Assembly (NCBI RefSeq): GCF_021347895.1
Contig: NC_067118.1
Location: forward strand, 39,111,755-39,175,754
Length of the DNA stretch: 64,000 bases
Source of the DNA: Acanthochromis polyacanthus
Lineage: Eukaryota > Chordata > Actinopteri > Pomacentridae
Reading direction: 5' to 3'
A program made the translations under genes and the position numbers. The notes under the pieces are model-generated. The model saw nothing but the letters and a program-made list of their open reading frames with translations. It was not told where the DNA came from and searched no databases. Of the stretch, positions 51,661 through 63,277 are shown in pieces. The stretch's first letter is position 1; each line of letters starts with the position of its first letter.

Positions 51661-54600
51661 GATTGAGTGGGTTGCCGTGTTTTCATGTCACCTGTAGTGT
51701 TTCAGTGAAACCTAAACTCAGCTGGTGTTTGTTTCTTTCCTGCTCTCAGTGCTCACATGAACTTAATTTTATTCCAGCCAAATTACCAATAAGCCAGTTT
51801 TCATTGACAGATTTCTTCTGTTTCTGTTGTCAGACAAAAGAATGAATATGGAATAGTGACGGAAATGTAGTCTAGTGAGACTTAATGCGAACAGTTTGCA
51901 ACATCATCTGACAAACTCACCCGACGCACGAGTTTAAACAGTCGTGAATTTAGTGATATCTCAATGTGAAATGATCACTCAGAGAGAAAGTTAGAAGCGA
52001 CAGAAAGTCTTGGTCTCACACATTCACCTGTTTGTTAGCTGTTCTATTCCATACAGTCAATCACAGATGCAGAGAGAGTCTTCTTCCTGAAGGGGGTGTA
52101 GACAGCAACAGCTCAACTGCAATTAATATTTTTGCGATCATTGTAACTCGAACCAACTTTGCAGTATTTTGAGCTGAAAATAAAAGACACATTCTGGGAA
52201 CATGTGAGACTTAATTTGCTGAAAGGTGTCACAATGTGGGACCTTTACAATAATCAAATTTACGTTCATTGCACTGAAGTGTGTTTGATTGTAATGCACT
52301 GTCCCAGACAAAGCTCTTTAAATGTGTAAAATGAAACCTTCAATATCTTATTTGTTCATCATTAATTCTTATCATAAAATTTTGACAATCAATAACACGA
52401 GTGGATAATTTCTCTGCTGAAGTGGCAACGTTTCTGAATAATTGTCAAGCCCTTGAGATTCTTAAAAATAAAAAATGATCGAGATAAAGCTCTCGATTAA
52501 GGATTTGTTATAGTTGCACCATCTTTGCAGAGCTCCACTTTGCTGCTTTCTCTCAGTAAGGAGCTAAGTATATGGTCTGTGTAGTTCAGGGTCATTTGCC
52601 ATGGTAACGGTGGACCAGGTCAGAAGGTGATTGGCTTAGCTGAGCAGGGTGCTGGCGGCTGTTTGTTGATTCTCTGATAGGGGTGACCTACCCCTGACCT
52701 CCACACAAATCAATACTGCCTCCTTAAACTTTCATTTGTCCTCGTTTGCTCACGCTCACCCCCAATTGGGAGCAATTAAAGTGGGGCTTTTTGAGTCTGA
52801 AAAAAAAACCATGCTGTAGCCTAAACTGAGTTTGGATGGAGAGGTGTTTATGCATTAAATCAAGACGGTTGTGAATTCCTTGTACACTGTCATGAAACTC
52901 TAAGAAAATGTTGAATTGTATAGATGTCCTGTATGTCCATATTTCAGGTCTACAGCACAGCCAACGTCTAGTAAATTTCGATGGGAAGTGGCCTGATGTT
53001 TCGTCGTAAAGTAGACGCATATGAGGTTAGTAAATTTCCAGTCACACTGTGACTTCAGAGAATAATCTTCGTGCTGTTTATAATTTGCGTGGTACAGGGA
53101 GTCCCTCCAACGCAGGAAAGCCTTTGAGAAGCTCCTTCCTGTTTTACCTCCTCTTCATTGCACTTTTTGTTCTTTCTCTCCTCTCACCCCCTCATTCTCA
53201 CTTTCACTACCCATAAGCTCCGGTGTAGCCTACGAGGTTACGATGTTCCTCTGTAGAGCAGCAGGGCTGTGTGGGCTCATATTTTTAAAAATGTTTTTGT
53301 ACCTCTCACATGTATTTCTCCATTCTGGGGTCACCCTTTTTCCACTCCCCCACACAGGGAATCACCTCACTGAAAGGCATCTTGGTTGATTTAGTGTGGG
53401 CAGTTGCACTGAAACGTTGCAGTCATGCACAGTGTGAGTGACATGACATGCCGTGCTGTTAGTTTCCCAAAAGTTACAGGTAAAAATACAGTCTGTGCCT
53501 CAGAGCATTCTTATTACTATCTATCAGACTCAAGCCTCAGTACTTCATCGCCGTATCATTGTAGGCAGGAAATTGCCTCAGTGCAGCTCAGGTACGAAAC
53601 GTAAACAGCAGGAGACATTTGCTGCACAATGACATAAATAACTGCTGTTGAACAAATCCTCACTGTGGCTTGTTGGCATTTAAGTAGAAATGTTGGTATC
53701 CCATACAAAACTGCCTTTTTTTGTTGCATTACTCTGACCTGTTTGTCAAAAAAAAATAAATACGAGAGCTGAATTGTATATTGTGTTCGATTATCATCTC
53801 CGCTTTTCCTTTACTTCTTCCTTCACTGCCGAACAAAAGCTGCTGAAATAAAACACAGTGCTTTCTCTTTGATAGGGCATTACCATATGGAACCAGATGC
53901 TATTCTGCTTAGAAAAAAGAAATTGTGCTCAGTTGCATGAATTAAATATTGCTCATTTCTCTGTTTCGATACAGTTAATCTGTGATTGCATCAAAAAGGA
54001 CATTTATTTGGAAATGTCACAGTGTATTCATGTAACTCTGTGGTGTCACTACCCCCACATATTGTTCTTTTTGGCTTGTAAGACTCAGCTTGAAACCTCA
54101 GAGAAGCTTTTTTTAGTGACACTCCGCTACATTACAGTATGAATGAATGTCAGCGTCAAACTCTTTGGGCTGGTTTTAACATACTGTAGATGTATGATTG
54201 TGTATTTGGGTGTGTGTGAGTTACAGTATATCATCTCTGGAGAGTTTGGCTGTCATGGCATTGGGAGGGCTGCGTCGTGGCCGTGGCTGCGTGGAGCAGC
54301 AGCAGCACAGGAAACGCGTCAAAGCGCTGAGAGCTAACTGGAACCAGATGTCTGAGGCTACCGACCGGGGGATTCTCACTGTGGAACAAGAGCGTCAGCG
54401 GGGGAAGTTCACTTCCCCCTGGCTGTCTTCTCTGTCTACCCGTATCTCCGAATCTTTTGTCTTTTGGTCGCTTCCTTATTTCTCTTTCTGTCAAAACCGC
54501 TTGATGTATGGGTAGCTTGTGGTTAAGGCGGCTGAAAGACACTGCTGTGAGGGAAAGAAAACGATTGTCGCGCACAACTTTTTAAATATCCTGCAGAGCC

Positions 54601-55097
54601 AGAAAAAGGGGCATCTTCCGTTCTTTTGTGGAAACCAAAAGAGAGATACGATTCACAGATGATAGAAACACCGTTCAAAAAATACAAATATGCAAACATA
54701 TTCAGGCGAGTGTGTGTTTCAGTGGTTGGCTTGGTTTGAATTGAACATAACGGCGGATCTAGCGCAACTTTACTGATGCAGCTCAGCGTACTTTACCGTC
54801 TCTGCTTATACCACCCTGCCTCCTCATAGTGGGAGATGGAGTTGGCCTGCTTTCTATGCCTGGGAGCATTGCCTGCCCTCCTCCGCTTCACTGCCCCCCG
54901 ACTTTCTCTCACATATACAGCACAGACACACACATGTGCATTTAAGCAAACATGCACACACACTGAGACACACACTTAACTTATTCACTCATGCACAGCA
55001 ATCAAACATGCGCACACATGATGACCCCTGCACCGCTGACGCCGAATGTGCACGGCTCCAGCTGAGCTTCCACTTTGCCCTGTGGATGCTTGGCCTT
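51661..55097. other. Intergenic desert
   Basis: Mostly unique AT-rich sequence. A GC-richer part at 54240-54420 could be regulatory. A possible hAT-type right end (CGATTAAGGATTTGTTATAG) near 52490-52530 is too weak to call. Confidence 0.5.
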
Positions 55098-55262
55098 ACC
55101 CCATTGGTAGAGCCCCGCGGTGCATGCTACTAGGCAACAACAGCACGCACCTACACACCGTCCTGCGGTGACAAATGTTCTGCAATATCAACTTCCAACT
55201 GGTGGAAGCTGCACTGACCATCAACAAAAGTGTGGCGCTTTGAAACAGGACGATGCTTATGT
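55098..55262. repeat. Diverged dispersed repeat, copy B
   Basis: Matches copy A at 51495-51660: GCTACTAGGCAACAACAGC, GGTGACAAATGTTCTG, CTTCCAACTGGTGGAAG, CTTTGAAACAGGACGAT. About 3.6 kb apart; either a local duplication or two copies of an unnamed interspersed repeat. Confidence 0.6.
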
Positions 55263-55439
55263 AAGATCTTGTGCATGTGGAAGCCTGTTTATCAGTCGTT
55301 CATGTAAGATAAATACTCTGTCAATGTTTGGTCTGGGCTATTTTTCTTTGCCGCTGGGAGGCGAATCGGTGCAGCCCGAAGGTCTTGCATAGCTCTGGGT
55401 AAGAGCAGCTTTCAGCAGGCTGTTAGTCTTATCATCATA

Positions 55440-55441
55440 CA

Positions 55442-55516
<75 letters not shown>
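55440..55516. repeat. (CA)n microsatellite
   Basis: About 76 bp, almost pure CA dinucleotide with one CG at each end. Typical hypervariable simple repeat. Confidence 0.97.
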
Positions 55517-55520
<4 letters not shown>

Positions 55521-56269
55521 ACACAAACACACACACACCCACTGTCCCCTCTGACCCCGGCCGTTTCCTGCCCCTGGCTGATCTATTGGTTGATGCCTGC
55601 CCTGTGACTGCAGAGAGAACGAGTAAAAGAGGAAGGGAAAGAAAAGTGTGTGTGTGTGTGTTAGTGTGCTCGTGGCCTGTCCCAGCGAATCGATATCCGT
55701 CTCGTATCCGTGAGCTGTGCCTGACCCCTGGCCGACCTTGCGCAGCATTGGCAGTTGGAGTTCGTTTTTTTGTTGGGGTCTGAAAACGTGAGAGGCACAT
55801 TGAGTTTTACCCCGTTGCTAATAAAGGTCTGGGACTGCGGAAGAATGTGAAGAAAGTCCTCGCTTAAACGCGGCGGTCTGAGAAAATGGTGAAATAATAG
55901 GAGATGCTTGGAGGAGTTGTTGATGATTTGGCCAAAGAATAGTTCGAGTTTGTACAGCGGTTGATCAGCAAGACGTGATTATCCCTCGACATATCTCCAT
56001 GGAAGCATGATGGTTTTAAAGCTAGCAATTGTATCATCCTTCCGTGTTGTGGTTTGAGGGAAAAAAAGCCAAAAAAAGTTCTCTGTTTTTGTTTAAAAAT
56101 TTTATGTGGATGACCCTGTTGTGCTCACGGCTGAGATACTAAAAGCCTCTCAGATTGTGTGTGTGTGTGTACGTACGTGTGGCTGCTGTATGTGTGAGGC
56201 CAACACACAACTTGCCTTGACGTTAGTTTGCTAGTTGGACTCAGCCTTGCGTGTTGTCGGTATGTGCTG

Positions 56270-56600
56270 ATAGAGGCTCCGGCTCCTGGGCCAAGCGGGG
56301 CTGCGGGTGCTAGCCGCCGCCGGCACTAATTGAACCCTGCCGCTAAGGTAAGGGGGTAGGAGGAAGCTGTCAGTGAGGGAGAGAAAAGAGGGAAAAAAAA
56401 GAAGGAAGAAAAAAATAGCGTAGTGAGGGCGAAGTGCCCCAGGGGGGTTGGGTCCCTGCCTGCCTGCCTGCCTGCCTTTCGTTCTCCAGCTCCTTCCCCC
56501 TCCTCTCCCCGTCTAAATAGCCGTGCCGGCGCTCCAGGGCTTCCTGCGCCTTATCTGCTGATAATTGGGCACTGGAGCTCCACAGCTCGCTTATGAAATA
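56270..56600. promoter_or_regulatory. GC-rich candidate regulatory block
   Basis: Two GC-rich cores flank a purine tract and a (CTGC)n run. Core 1 (56270-56350) has CCGCCGGCACTAATTGAACC. Core 2 (56510-56600) has GCCTTATCTGCTGATAATTG (GATA-type CTTATCTG plus ATAATTG). Isolated GC-rich, homeodomain/GATA-motif islands in an AT-rich desert. Function not shown. Confidence 0.3.
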
Positions 56601-58099
56601 TAGATTCCTGACGGAGGGGAAGGATGGGGGGAAGGAGGTAAGGTGGTGGAGGGAGTGTGCAAGCAGAGAAAAGCCCCTGGTCGTATCAGAGAGTGTGGAG
56701 CCTTGTGGGCTCCGCTGTGTTGCTCTGGCTCATTTAGCAAACACAGCCCCAATAGTTAGGGCGAAGGCCTCTGTGCTGAGCGGCCCACACTGTCGCAGAC
56801 AATTGAAAGACGATGCTTTGTTCCTATTGTTTGTTGCATCCACAGGGTTCAAAGGGCTATAAATTGCGGGGGTGACTGCTTGTTGTGTAGTTTGTTGCAG
56901 CGCATGTGAAATCTTCTTAGCGGTTTCAGATATGTTGCAGAGAATCGCCCCGTATTCAGCAATGCTCAACAGTTCCTGCTCATGGTGTTGTAAATGGTTT
57001 AAATGAGTCGACTGCATAGCTACAGAGTCATTTAAGTGTGTCAGGATGAGGCTACGTTATGAAATGCAGTATTCCTCTGTGTATGAATGGGAAAGGATCT
57101 TATTTTCCTGTAGCGAGGTTGGGATGCTATCTGTAGTCTCAGGGGAATGTTATTGGATCACAACATGGAGACCAAATCCCAGAGAGAGGAGCAGGAAATA
57201 CTGTGCTGGGTGCTCAACACAGCGTCCTTCTTATCCTCAACTACTTCTGCATTTAGCTTTGAGCAAGGTTATTCATTTAGAGTTTCCTTTTCTAACAGGT
57301 ATCTAATTTGTTTAAGAAAGATTTTGTTACCGCAGTTGGAAAACAAATTCTTCTGTCTGTAAAAATGAGTTATTCTCTAAGCACCTGCCCTATAATTCAC
57401 ACAGCTGCCATGCCTGAAGTCTGTCGAAGTGCGTTTTTTGGCTCTCATAGACTTAGACTTGCAGGAACTCCCTTGAATACAGAGCAGTTTTAATGGGACA
57501 ATTTCAAGCCGATTAACATCTTTGCATTCACAGCATTCAATTTAAAGGATTTTCAACTGCACACATTCTTGTGTCTATCTTCAGGCCAGTCTTTTTCTAT
57601 CTTTAATTTTATTTAAAACACACACACTGACAGGTCTGTGCAAGTCCCAATTAGTTGGTGAGCAGTTGACTTAATGAATGGGGAGCTACCTGCCCTGCTG
57701 TAGGAGAGGACTGGGGGTTGGGGTTAAAGAAAACCTGCTGGAAGCCAGACTGAACATTTTATGCATGAATTTCTGCAGCTCTGCGGTCCTAGAAGATAGT
57801 AGGCTACATACAGACTGTGTAGCAACCAACACGTGAAGTCTTCTTGCACTCACCTGGCAGTGTTGTACACAATTTTGTCTCGAGGAAGTCAGAAGAAAAG
57901 CAGAAAGACAAATGCCTTAGCTCTGTGTGTTTTGCATTATTTTTTAAACAGTTGCACCTCACATCTGAATTGTGACCAAAAGTCAGAGAACCTTATACAC
58001 TGAGTAACAGTAAGTTACCACAGGGGGCAACACAATAACTCACCTGTTACATGTTTTACCCCCACACCGCCTTTATTTACGGGGCACAAATACCAGTGC
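56601..58099. other. Intergenic, nothing recognised
   Basis: Short ORFs only. No repeat family recognised. Confidence 0.55.
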
Positions 58100-58460
58100 T
58101 GGGTTATGCATTGATCTTGGCACAGACACGCCGAGCCACTCGTTTCATTTCCTTTGGACCACTGGGGCCCTATTGGTCAATAGCAAATGCAACTCCCTAC
58201 GCTATGGGCCAGACAAATTCATTTCAATTACAATTAGCATGGAGGCCCAGCAGCTGATTTATGGCCTTGTTTTCCTTCCCGTGCGTTCCCCCGCACATTA
58301 ATCACCCCCTCGCCGGCCCATGTGATCCTCACTTCATCTACCTGCCAAGACAGCCACCTCGCCGTGCATTCCTGGATCCCTTTCCCTCCTCCTTCGCTCT
58401 TGATCTCTTGTCCTTCTTTCCTCTGACTGCAGGGAACAGTGGGTGTCCTTAACTCACACC
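58100..58460. promoter_or_regulatory. Candidate conserved noncoding element
   Basis: A run of regulatory-looking sequence includes CTATTGGTCAATAGC (CCAAT-type), CATTTCAATTACAATTAGC (two homeodomain words) and CACATTAATCACCCCC. GC-richer than flanks, no repeats, no coding pattern. It resembles vertebrate CNEs in composition; conservation not checked. Confidence 0.35.
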
Positions 58461-58821
58461 TGACACAGACCAGGGAGCAGCGCTGCATTTAGCTCAGTGC
58501 TGGGATGTCTGATTTGCGGTCATTTATCGTGTGTCCTGAGCACAATGTTCCTTGGTAAAATCCCTAAAAAGTCATGGTTTTCTTTAGATTTTTTTTACAA
58601 TAGCAGCTCCAACGTGATCTCAGTATGGTATGATTACATTTTCTCTAATCTGACCTTGAAGAATCTTTGCAAACACATATGGGTCAAACTGGAAGAGTTA
58701 TATAATATTTTTAATGGGCTAAAAGAAGAATCATTGCTTTCCAATTCACAGTCCTTCAAATATTTTTATGAGAAGTGAAACCATAAGCAATCACATGTAT
58801 ATGTCAGACATGTATTTTTAC

Positions 58822-59532
58822 TAGAGCTGGGACTTTAACGCGTTAAGTTCACTTAATTAATTACAGAAGAAATAACACTTCTGCCACACCGGTAACACTG
58901 ATGCATACTCCAGCCCGGTAGGTGGCGGTAATGGACCTAAAATCTGTTTGCCATCCATGAAGAAGATGTACAGGATGCACGAGTCAATCAGCGCACTAGA
59001 AAGTTTGGTGAACAGTGAAGGAAGACAAGACTGCATTGAGCTTGCTGGGCAGAAAATTTTCTTTTATAAAACTTCCTAATGGCAGCTTGGATAAAAGCGT
59101 GCTTGTGTGCAAATTGTGTTACTAAGAGTTTTCTTATCATCGCAGCACTACAACCCGACAGAACCACCTTAATGCAAAACATGTTGCTGTTAGCACCAGA
59201 GCTAACGTTAGCTACAACATGCCTTCTGCTAGCAAACGGTGTAGCCATCCCCATAATCGACCACTTCTCAAGACACTAAAAGTGCTTGAGTTTACAAAAA
59301 GTCTTAAAATCTTGAACATAATCGCTATAATTGCTCTTTGAGTTTGAAATGAAACGTTGTTTAAGGTCACGTATGTCTAGCCATCGTTTCAGTCGTCAAC
59401 CAAAATTTATTTAAATTTTAAAAATTTGCTTATTGTGTCAAATATTGTAAACAAAAAATATGATTAATTGCGATCAATTAATGACAAAACCTCTAATTAA
59501 TTAGATTTTTTAAAAATCACGTCCCACCACTA
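58822..59532. mobile_element. hAT-like nonautonomous element (711 bp)
   Basis: Termini TAGAGCTGGGAC and, reverse-complemented, TAGTGGTGGGAC (10 of 12 identical). The left end continues TTTAACGCGTTAAG, a frequent start of fish hAT elements. Flanks ATTTTTAC (58814-58821) and ATTTTTTAC (59533-59541) fit an 8-bp target duplication with one homopolymer slip. No transposase. Confidence 0.72.
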
Positions 59533-59760
59533 ATTTTTTACTATTTATTGATTTCTTTATCAAGATCTTTTGAATTTGCACCTTCGTAAAGCTGTTTTGT
59601 ATTGTTCTATCAAAGCAGGGTTGTACTTTTAATGTCCTTATGGACATACCAATGAGCCTGCAAAACATCAGAGCTCTAGCCACATTATTCTTCCAACAGA
59701 TTGGCTAGAAGAAAATGACGTGAAAATCATCATGATGGTGACTACAGGATAGCCAATATA

Positions 59761-60230
59761 CGAGGGTGTTTCAAGAAGTTCTCAGCCTAACCAGAGAATG
59801 TCACAGGGAAAGGATTGTTTTTCCATTGTTGTTTAACAACGTCCTTTATCTTTAGTGTACTTGATCCACCGATGTTCAGGCGTCACTGTCTCTTCAAAAA
59901 GAAGGTCCCATCTTTAGTGTCCAGATGCTCATCAACAGTGTGCATGATGTCTTCATTCATTCAGAAATTGTGACCAGAAGCAGAAGTCAGACGATGATTA
60001 AGGCACATGTACCGACAATTCAAAGCCACATTTAACTGCTCCTGCCACCTGTGCTGTGTGGAGGGGCACGCCAACTCAAAGCTCTCCTCTTTTTTTTTTC
60101 TTTGATTGCTTCAAACATTTGAGTTTTTGTGGTCAAAGATAAAAGGCTTTATAGTATACAGTTATGCCACAAAATGGGAGTTACGCCTCTAGTTTCTGGG
60201 TCAGTCCGAGAACTTTTTGAAGCACCCTCG
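59761..60230. mobile_element. mariner-like short element (470 bp)
   Basis: Left end CGAGGGTGTTTCAAGAAGTT and right end, reverse-complemented, CGAGGGTGCTTCAAAAAGTT, each flanked by TA. This is the terminal signature of mariner-type elements. About 27 of the first 32 bases match between ends. The interior is too short for a transposase and may be its antisense remnant. Confidence 0.82.
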
Positions 60231-61516
60231 TATGCCTGTTCTCTGGCCGTTTGCTGCAGGGCAGAACGCAGGTTTGGAAGTTTTCTCTGCTGACTGTGAT
60301 GCTACGTTATAACCAACAAACCCTCATCCTTCGCTTGACATTTGGTTACCATCAGGCTGGGATCAACAGGCCTATTTTGGATAGTCTGGAAACTGTTTGG
60401 GACACAGCAACGTTTCTCCAGTACTTGTGTGCCGTGTCGGAGGCTGAGTCATCCAGGGCCAGACGTTTCCACTGGGATAATGTACCAATCCCTGGTGGCC
60501 ACGCTCAGTCTTGTTTATACTGCACCGTCCGCGGCCCTGTGGACCTGGCAGCAACTTGCTGGCCTCCGGCTGGTGTCCCCTACTCTGTTCCTTCACCCTC
60601 TGACGCTGTGGCTCAAAGGCTTGTGTTTGTGTGGGCCAGGTTGGGGGTGGCAGCGGCAGCGACCGAGGCAGTGGTGCTCTGTGGAAAGCCATTGGATTCA
60701 AAGTGCCAGCAAAAACAGAAGACAGTGTGCTGTTCTGGGCAGACTAAACATCTGTTCAGACGACATCCTGACTGCAGCTTCTCTGATGGGTGGGTGGTGT
60801 GCACGCATCTGCATGCACCTGTATAACAATGGATCCCACCTTTTTCCAGTGAAATGGAAGGACATTTTTCAGAGAGCTTTGGATTTCAGTTGGGTTTGAT
60901 TCTGTTCTTAGACCCAGACTGGTGAGCAAACTCTGGATCCATTGTTGACCATAGGATTTCATGAGCTTTTATCAATTTTTTATAGCATTCACTCTCTGTC
61001 AACACAATAGATAGAATGGAAGAGCGTTCCATTGTTTCGACTTGGGAACTTTCACGCGTCAGTCCACTTGAAAACTTTTTTGGCCCACATTCTGTATAGT
61101 GGTCTGTTTATAAAGTTTTTCTAATACAGTTACAAACTTTTGCTGTGACCTGACTGTTTCCTGCCAGTGTAGATAACTTTGTGTTTGTGTTTCTTAAACT
61201 CTTCTGAGAGGTGACTGCAGAGGATCTAGTCTAAGAACCTTTTTTTAACGACAAACTTAGATTCGCTTGAGTAAAATCGTGAGTAATTAATGCTTGTGGG
61301 GGTTTCCCGCTTTACACTAACCCATCAAGCCTTCCGTTATGAATGTTAATAAGCATTAATAAATTATTGTTGACTCAGATGCTCTGCAGCTTCTTCTCAA
61401 GGGTAGTCGAAACAGTTTGTCACATGGTCTTTTCTGATTAAAGAGCTACCTAAAAAGAAAAAATAAGCCATGTTGGTGAATAAAAAAGACAACATTTCTC
61501 TTACTCTATAATAAAA
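60231..61516. other. Intergenic; GC-richer part with two overlapping open frames
   Basis: 60251-60826 and 60342-60899 (+) are open for 191 and 185 codons in different frames. Neither shows a recognisable domain. The second has a hydrophobic stretch around SLVATLSLVYTAPSAALWTW. Unresolved, could be chance. Confidence 0.4.
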
Positions 61517-61848
61517 GGTTGTTGCTAGAGGTACGGACCCGTACCCGTAGCCTGTGGCCTACGGATACCGCACTTTCCATTTGCCAATCAGATACGCGAG
61601 ATCTGGTCACGTGACTCCCGGTAGACGCTAGCAGTACGGACCCGTAGCATCGGTACTACAGGTACGGACCCTAAACCCTAACACTAACCCTAACCCTAAC
61701 CTTTGCTTACCTTTCAACAGTTTGCAGTGGTTAGCAGCTTCTTGACTCGCGAAACTCGCGTACGGGTCTGTATCTGTCTGGCAAATGGAAAATGCCGTAT
61801 CCGTAGGCCACAGGCTACAGGTACGGGTCCGTATCTGTAGACACTACC
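61517..61848. mobile_element. Mutator-like MITE (332 bp) with telomere-like core
   Basis: Long inverted ends of about 75-80 bp. The left has GGTTGTTGCTAGAGGTACGG; the right, reverse-complemented, has GGTAGTGTCTACAGATACGG; both continue ACCCGTACC, GTAGCCTGTGGCCTACGGAT and TTTCCATTTGCCA. They are flanked by a perfect 9-bp duplication ATAATAAAA (61508-61516 and 61849-61857). Long inverted repeats plus a 9-bp duplication point to the Mutator superfamily. The centre contains CCTAAACCCTAACACTAACC and further CCCTAA units. No coding capacity. Confidence 0.82.
61670..61702. repeat. Interstitial telomere-like (CCCTAA)n tract
   Basis: About five imperfect CCCTAA hexamers (including one CACTAA) in the middle of the inverted-repeat element. 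Confidence 0.85.
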
Positions 61849-62824
61849 ATAATAAAATAGGTTTTTGATTCAGTTTATACACTGTAGCTTTAAAGTAGCA
61901 CCATTTCTGTAACTTCAGGAAATGGGGTTTGTGGCCAACTAAGGGGGAAAAAAAATAGAAATTTTCATTTTTCTTGGTTAATTTGTAAAAAATTTGATCA
62001 TAACTTCAAAAATGTTTTATTTGCATTTTGTTGCAAAAGTTTAAAACGTAAGAATAATAGGGGAACTTGTTTTTGCACTTTGTGGGATTGCATTTTTGCA
62101 TTTATTTATACTAAAATGTTCTTTGTATATCAAACCAGTGATTCTATGTTGTGTATTCTATCAAATGTTGTGTTAGATTTGTTGTTACACCCTGATTTAA
62201 TCATCTTGATGGCCAGACATGGGTAAAACATAAAGAAATGTCAGATTTTCAACTTTCCATCAGTCCTTCAACCAAACATCTGTGATGTGCCGTTCCATCT
62301 GGAAATTTACCCAAATTCAACTTAAAAATGTTAAATTTTACTATTTTCATAATATTTTACACTTCTGAATTAGAAATTTGGCTAAAAAATTGCTCTATTC
62401 ACATTTGATGCAAAGCAAAAAATTCTGTGCACTTCGGTAAACTGTGTTGAACTGCTGACTGTGTTTACATGATAAGATAAAATAAAAACAAAACTTGTAA
62501 AATATCTACTGCATGTAGAGCCACTATTTATCTCCCCAGTACTGGTAACACTTTGGGACACTTGAAAAAGTGTTGTACAAGTGGATTGCAAGTTTTTACA
62601 TTTTTGCTAAAAAGAAAAAGTTAAAAATCTAAGATATGGGTCTTTTATATATTCTTTTCAATGATTTATGGTGTTAAAGTTGTCTCATACTGTACAGAAG
62701 ACTTTTAGGAGTTCTCTCTTCTTTTAGCTGTAGAGATACAGGACTTTATATTGCAGTGAAAATGAACCAGAAGAACCAAAAAAAAGTCTTGGTCGTGACC
62801 AATGTTTTTATCTAGGTTGTTTTT
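61849..62824. other. Intergenic, AT-rich, nothing recognised
   Basis: T-rich unique sequence with no ORF of note. Confidence 0.6.
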
Positions 62825-63277
62825 ATCCCCCGCCGGCCGTAGGCACAGAGGGGGGTATTGGCGTGGGCACGTCCGTCCGTATGTCCATCCGTACGTCCGT
62901 CCGTACGTCCGCATTTCGTTTCCGGAGCATATCTCTGAAACTACTTGAGGGATTTCATTGATATTGCACCCAGGCCATCTCTATGGAGTATAGATGTGCC
63001 TTTTGGGGTGTATGACCTTGACCTGATTTTCAAGGTCATAGTGAGGCATTCCAAATATTTCTTGGTTTCCGGATCATATCTCAGAAACTACTTGAGGGAT
63101 TTCATTCATATTGCACACACCAAGTCTGTTGGTAATGTAGATGTGCCTTTTGGGGTGTATGACCTTGACTTGACTGGTTTTTTTTATTGTAGTGAAGATG
63201 TATCATTTTGTTGGTGTATCGTCCAGTATATATTATTATTTCTTGCACTTAAAGGTACTATATATAAGGCGGGGGAT
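62825..63277. mobile_element. Unclassified element with ATCCCCCGCC inverted ends and internal duplication
   Basis: Perfect 10-bp inverted ends, ATCCCCCGCC (62825-62834) and GGCGGGGGAT (63268-63277). After a GTCCGTCCGT-type tract comes a direct duplication with ~147-bp spacing: GAAACTACTTGAGGGATTTC and ATGTGCCTTTTGGGGTGTAT each occur twice (units start ~62918 and ~63065). A 135-codon + frame mirrors the duplication (VPFGVYDLDL twice) and is probably incidental. No target duplication is clear. Confidence 0.65.

Noticed and set aside
52200..52530. Possible hAT MITE right end (CGATTAAGG..GTTGCACC)
   Set aside because: Similarity is confined to a few AT-rich words, with no matching left end or target duplication.
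55338..55800. Overlapping Cys/Val-rich ORFs on the minus strand
   Set aside because: Translations of the (CA)n microsatellite at 55440-55516.
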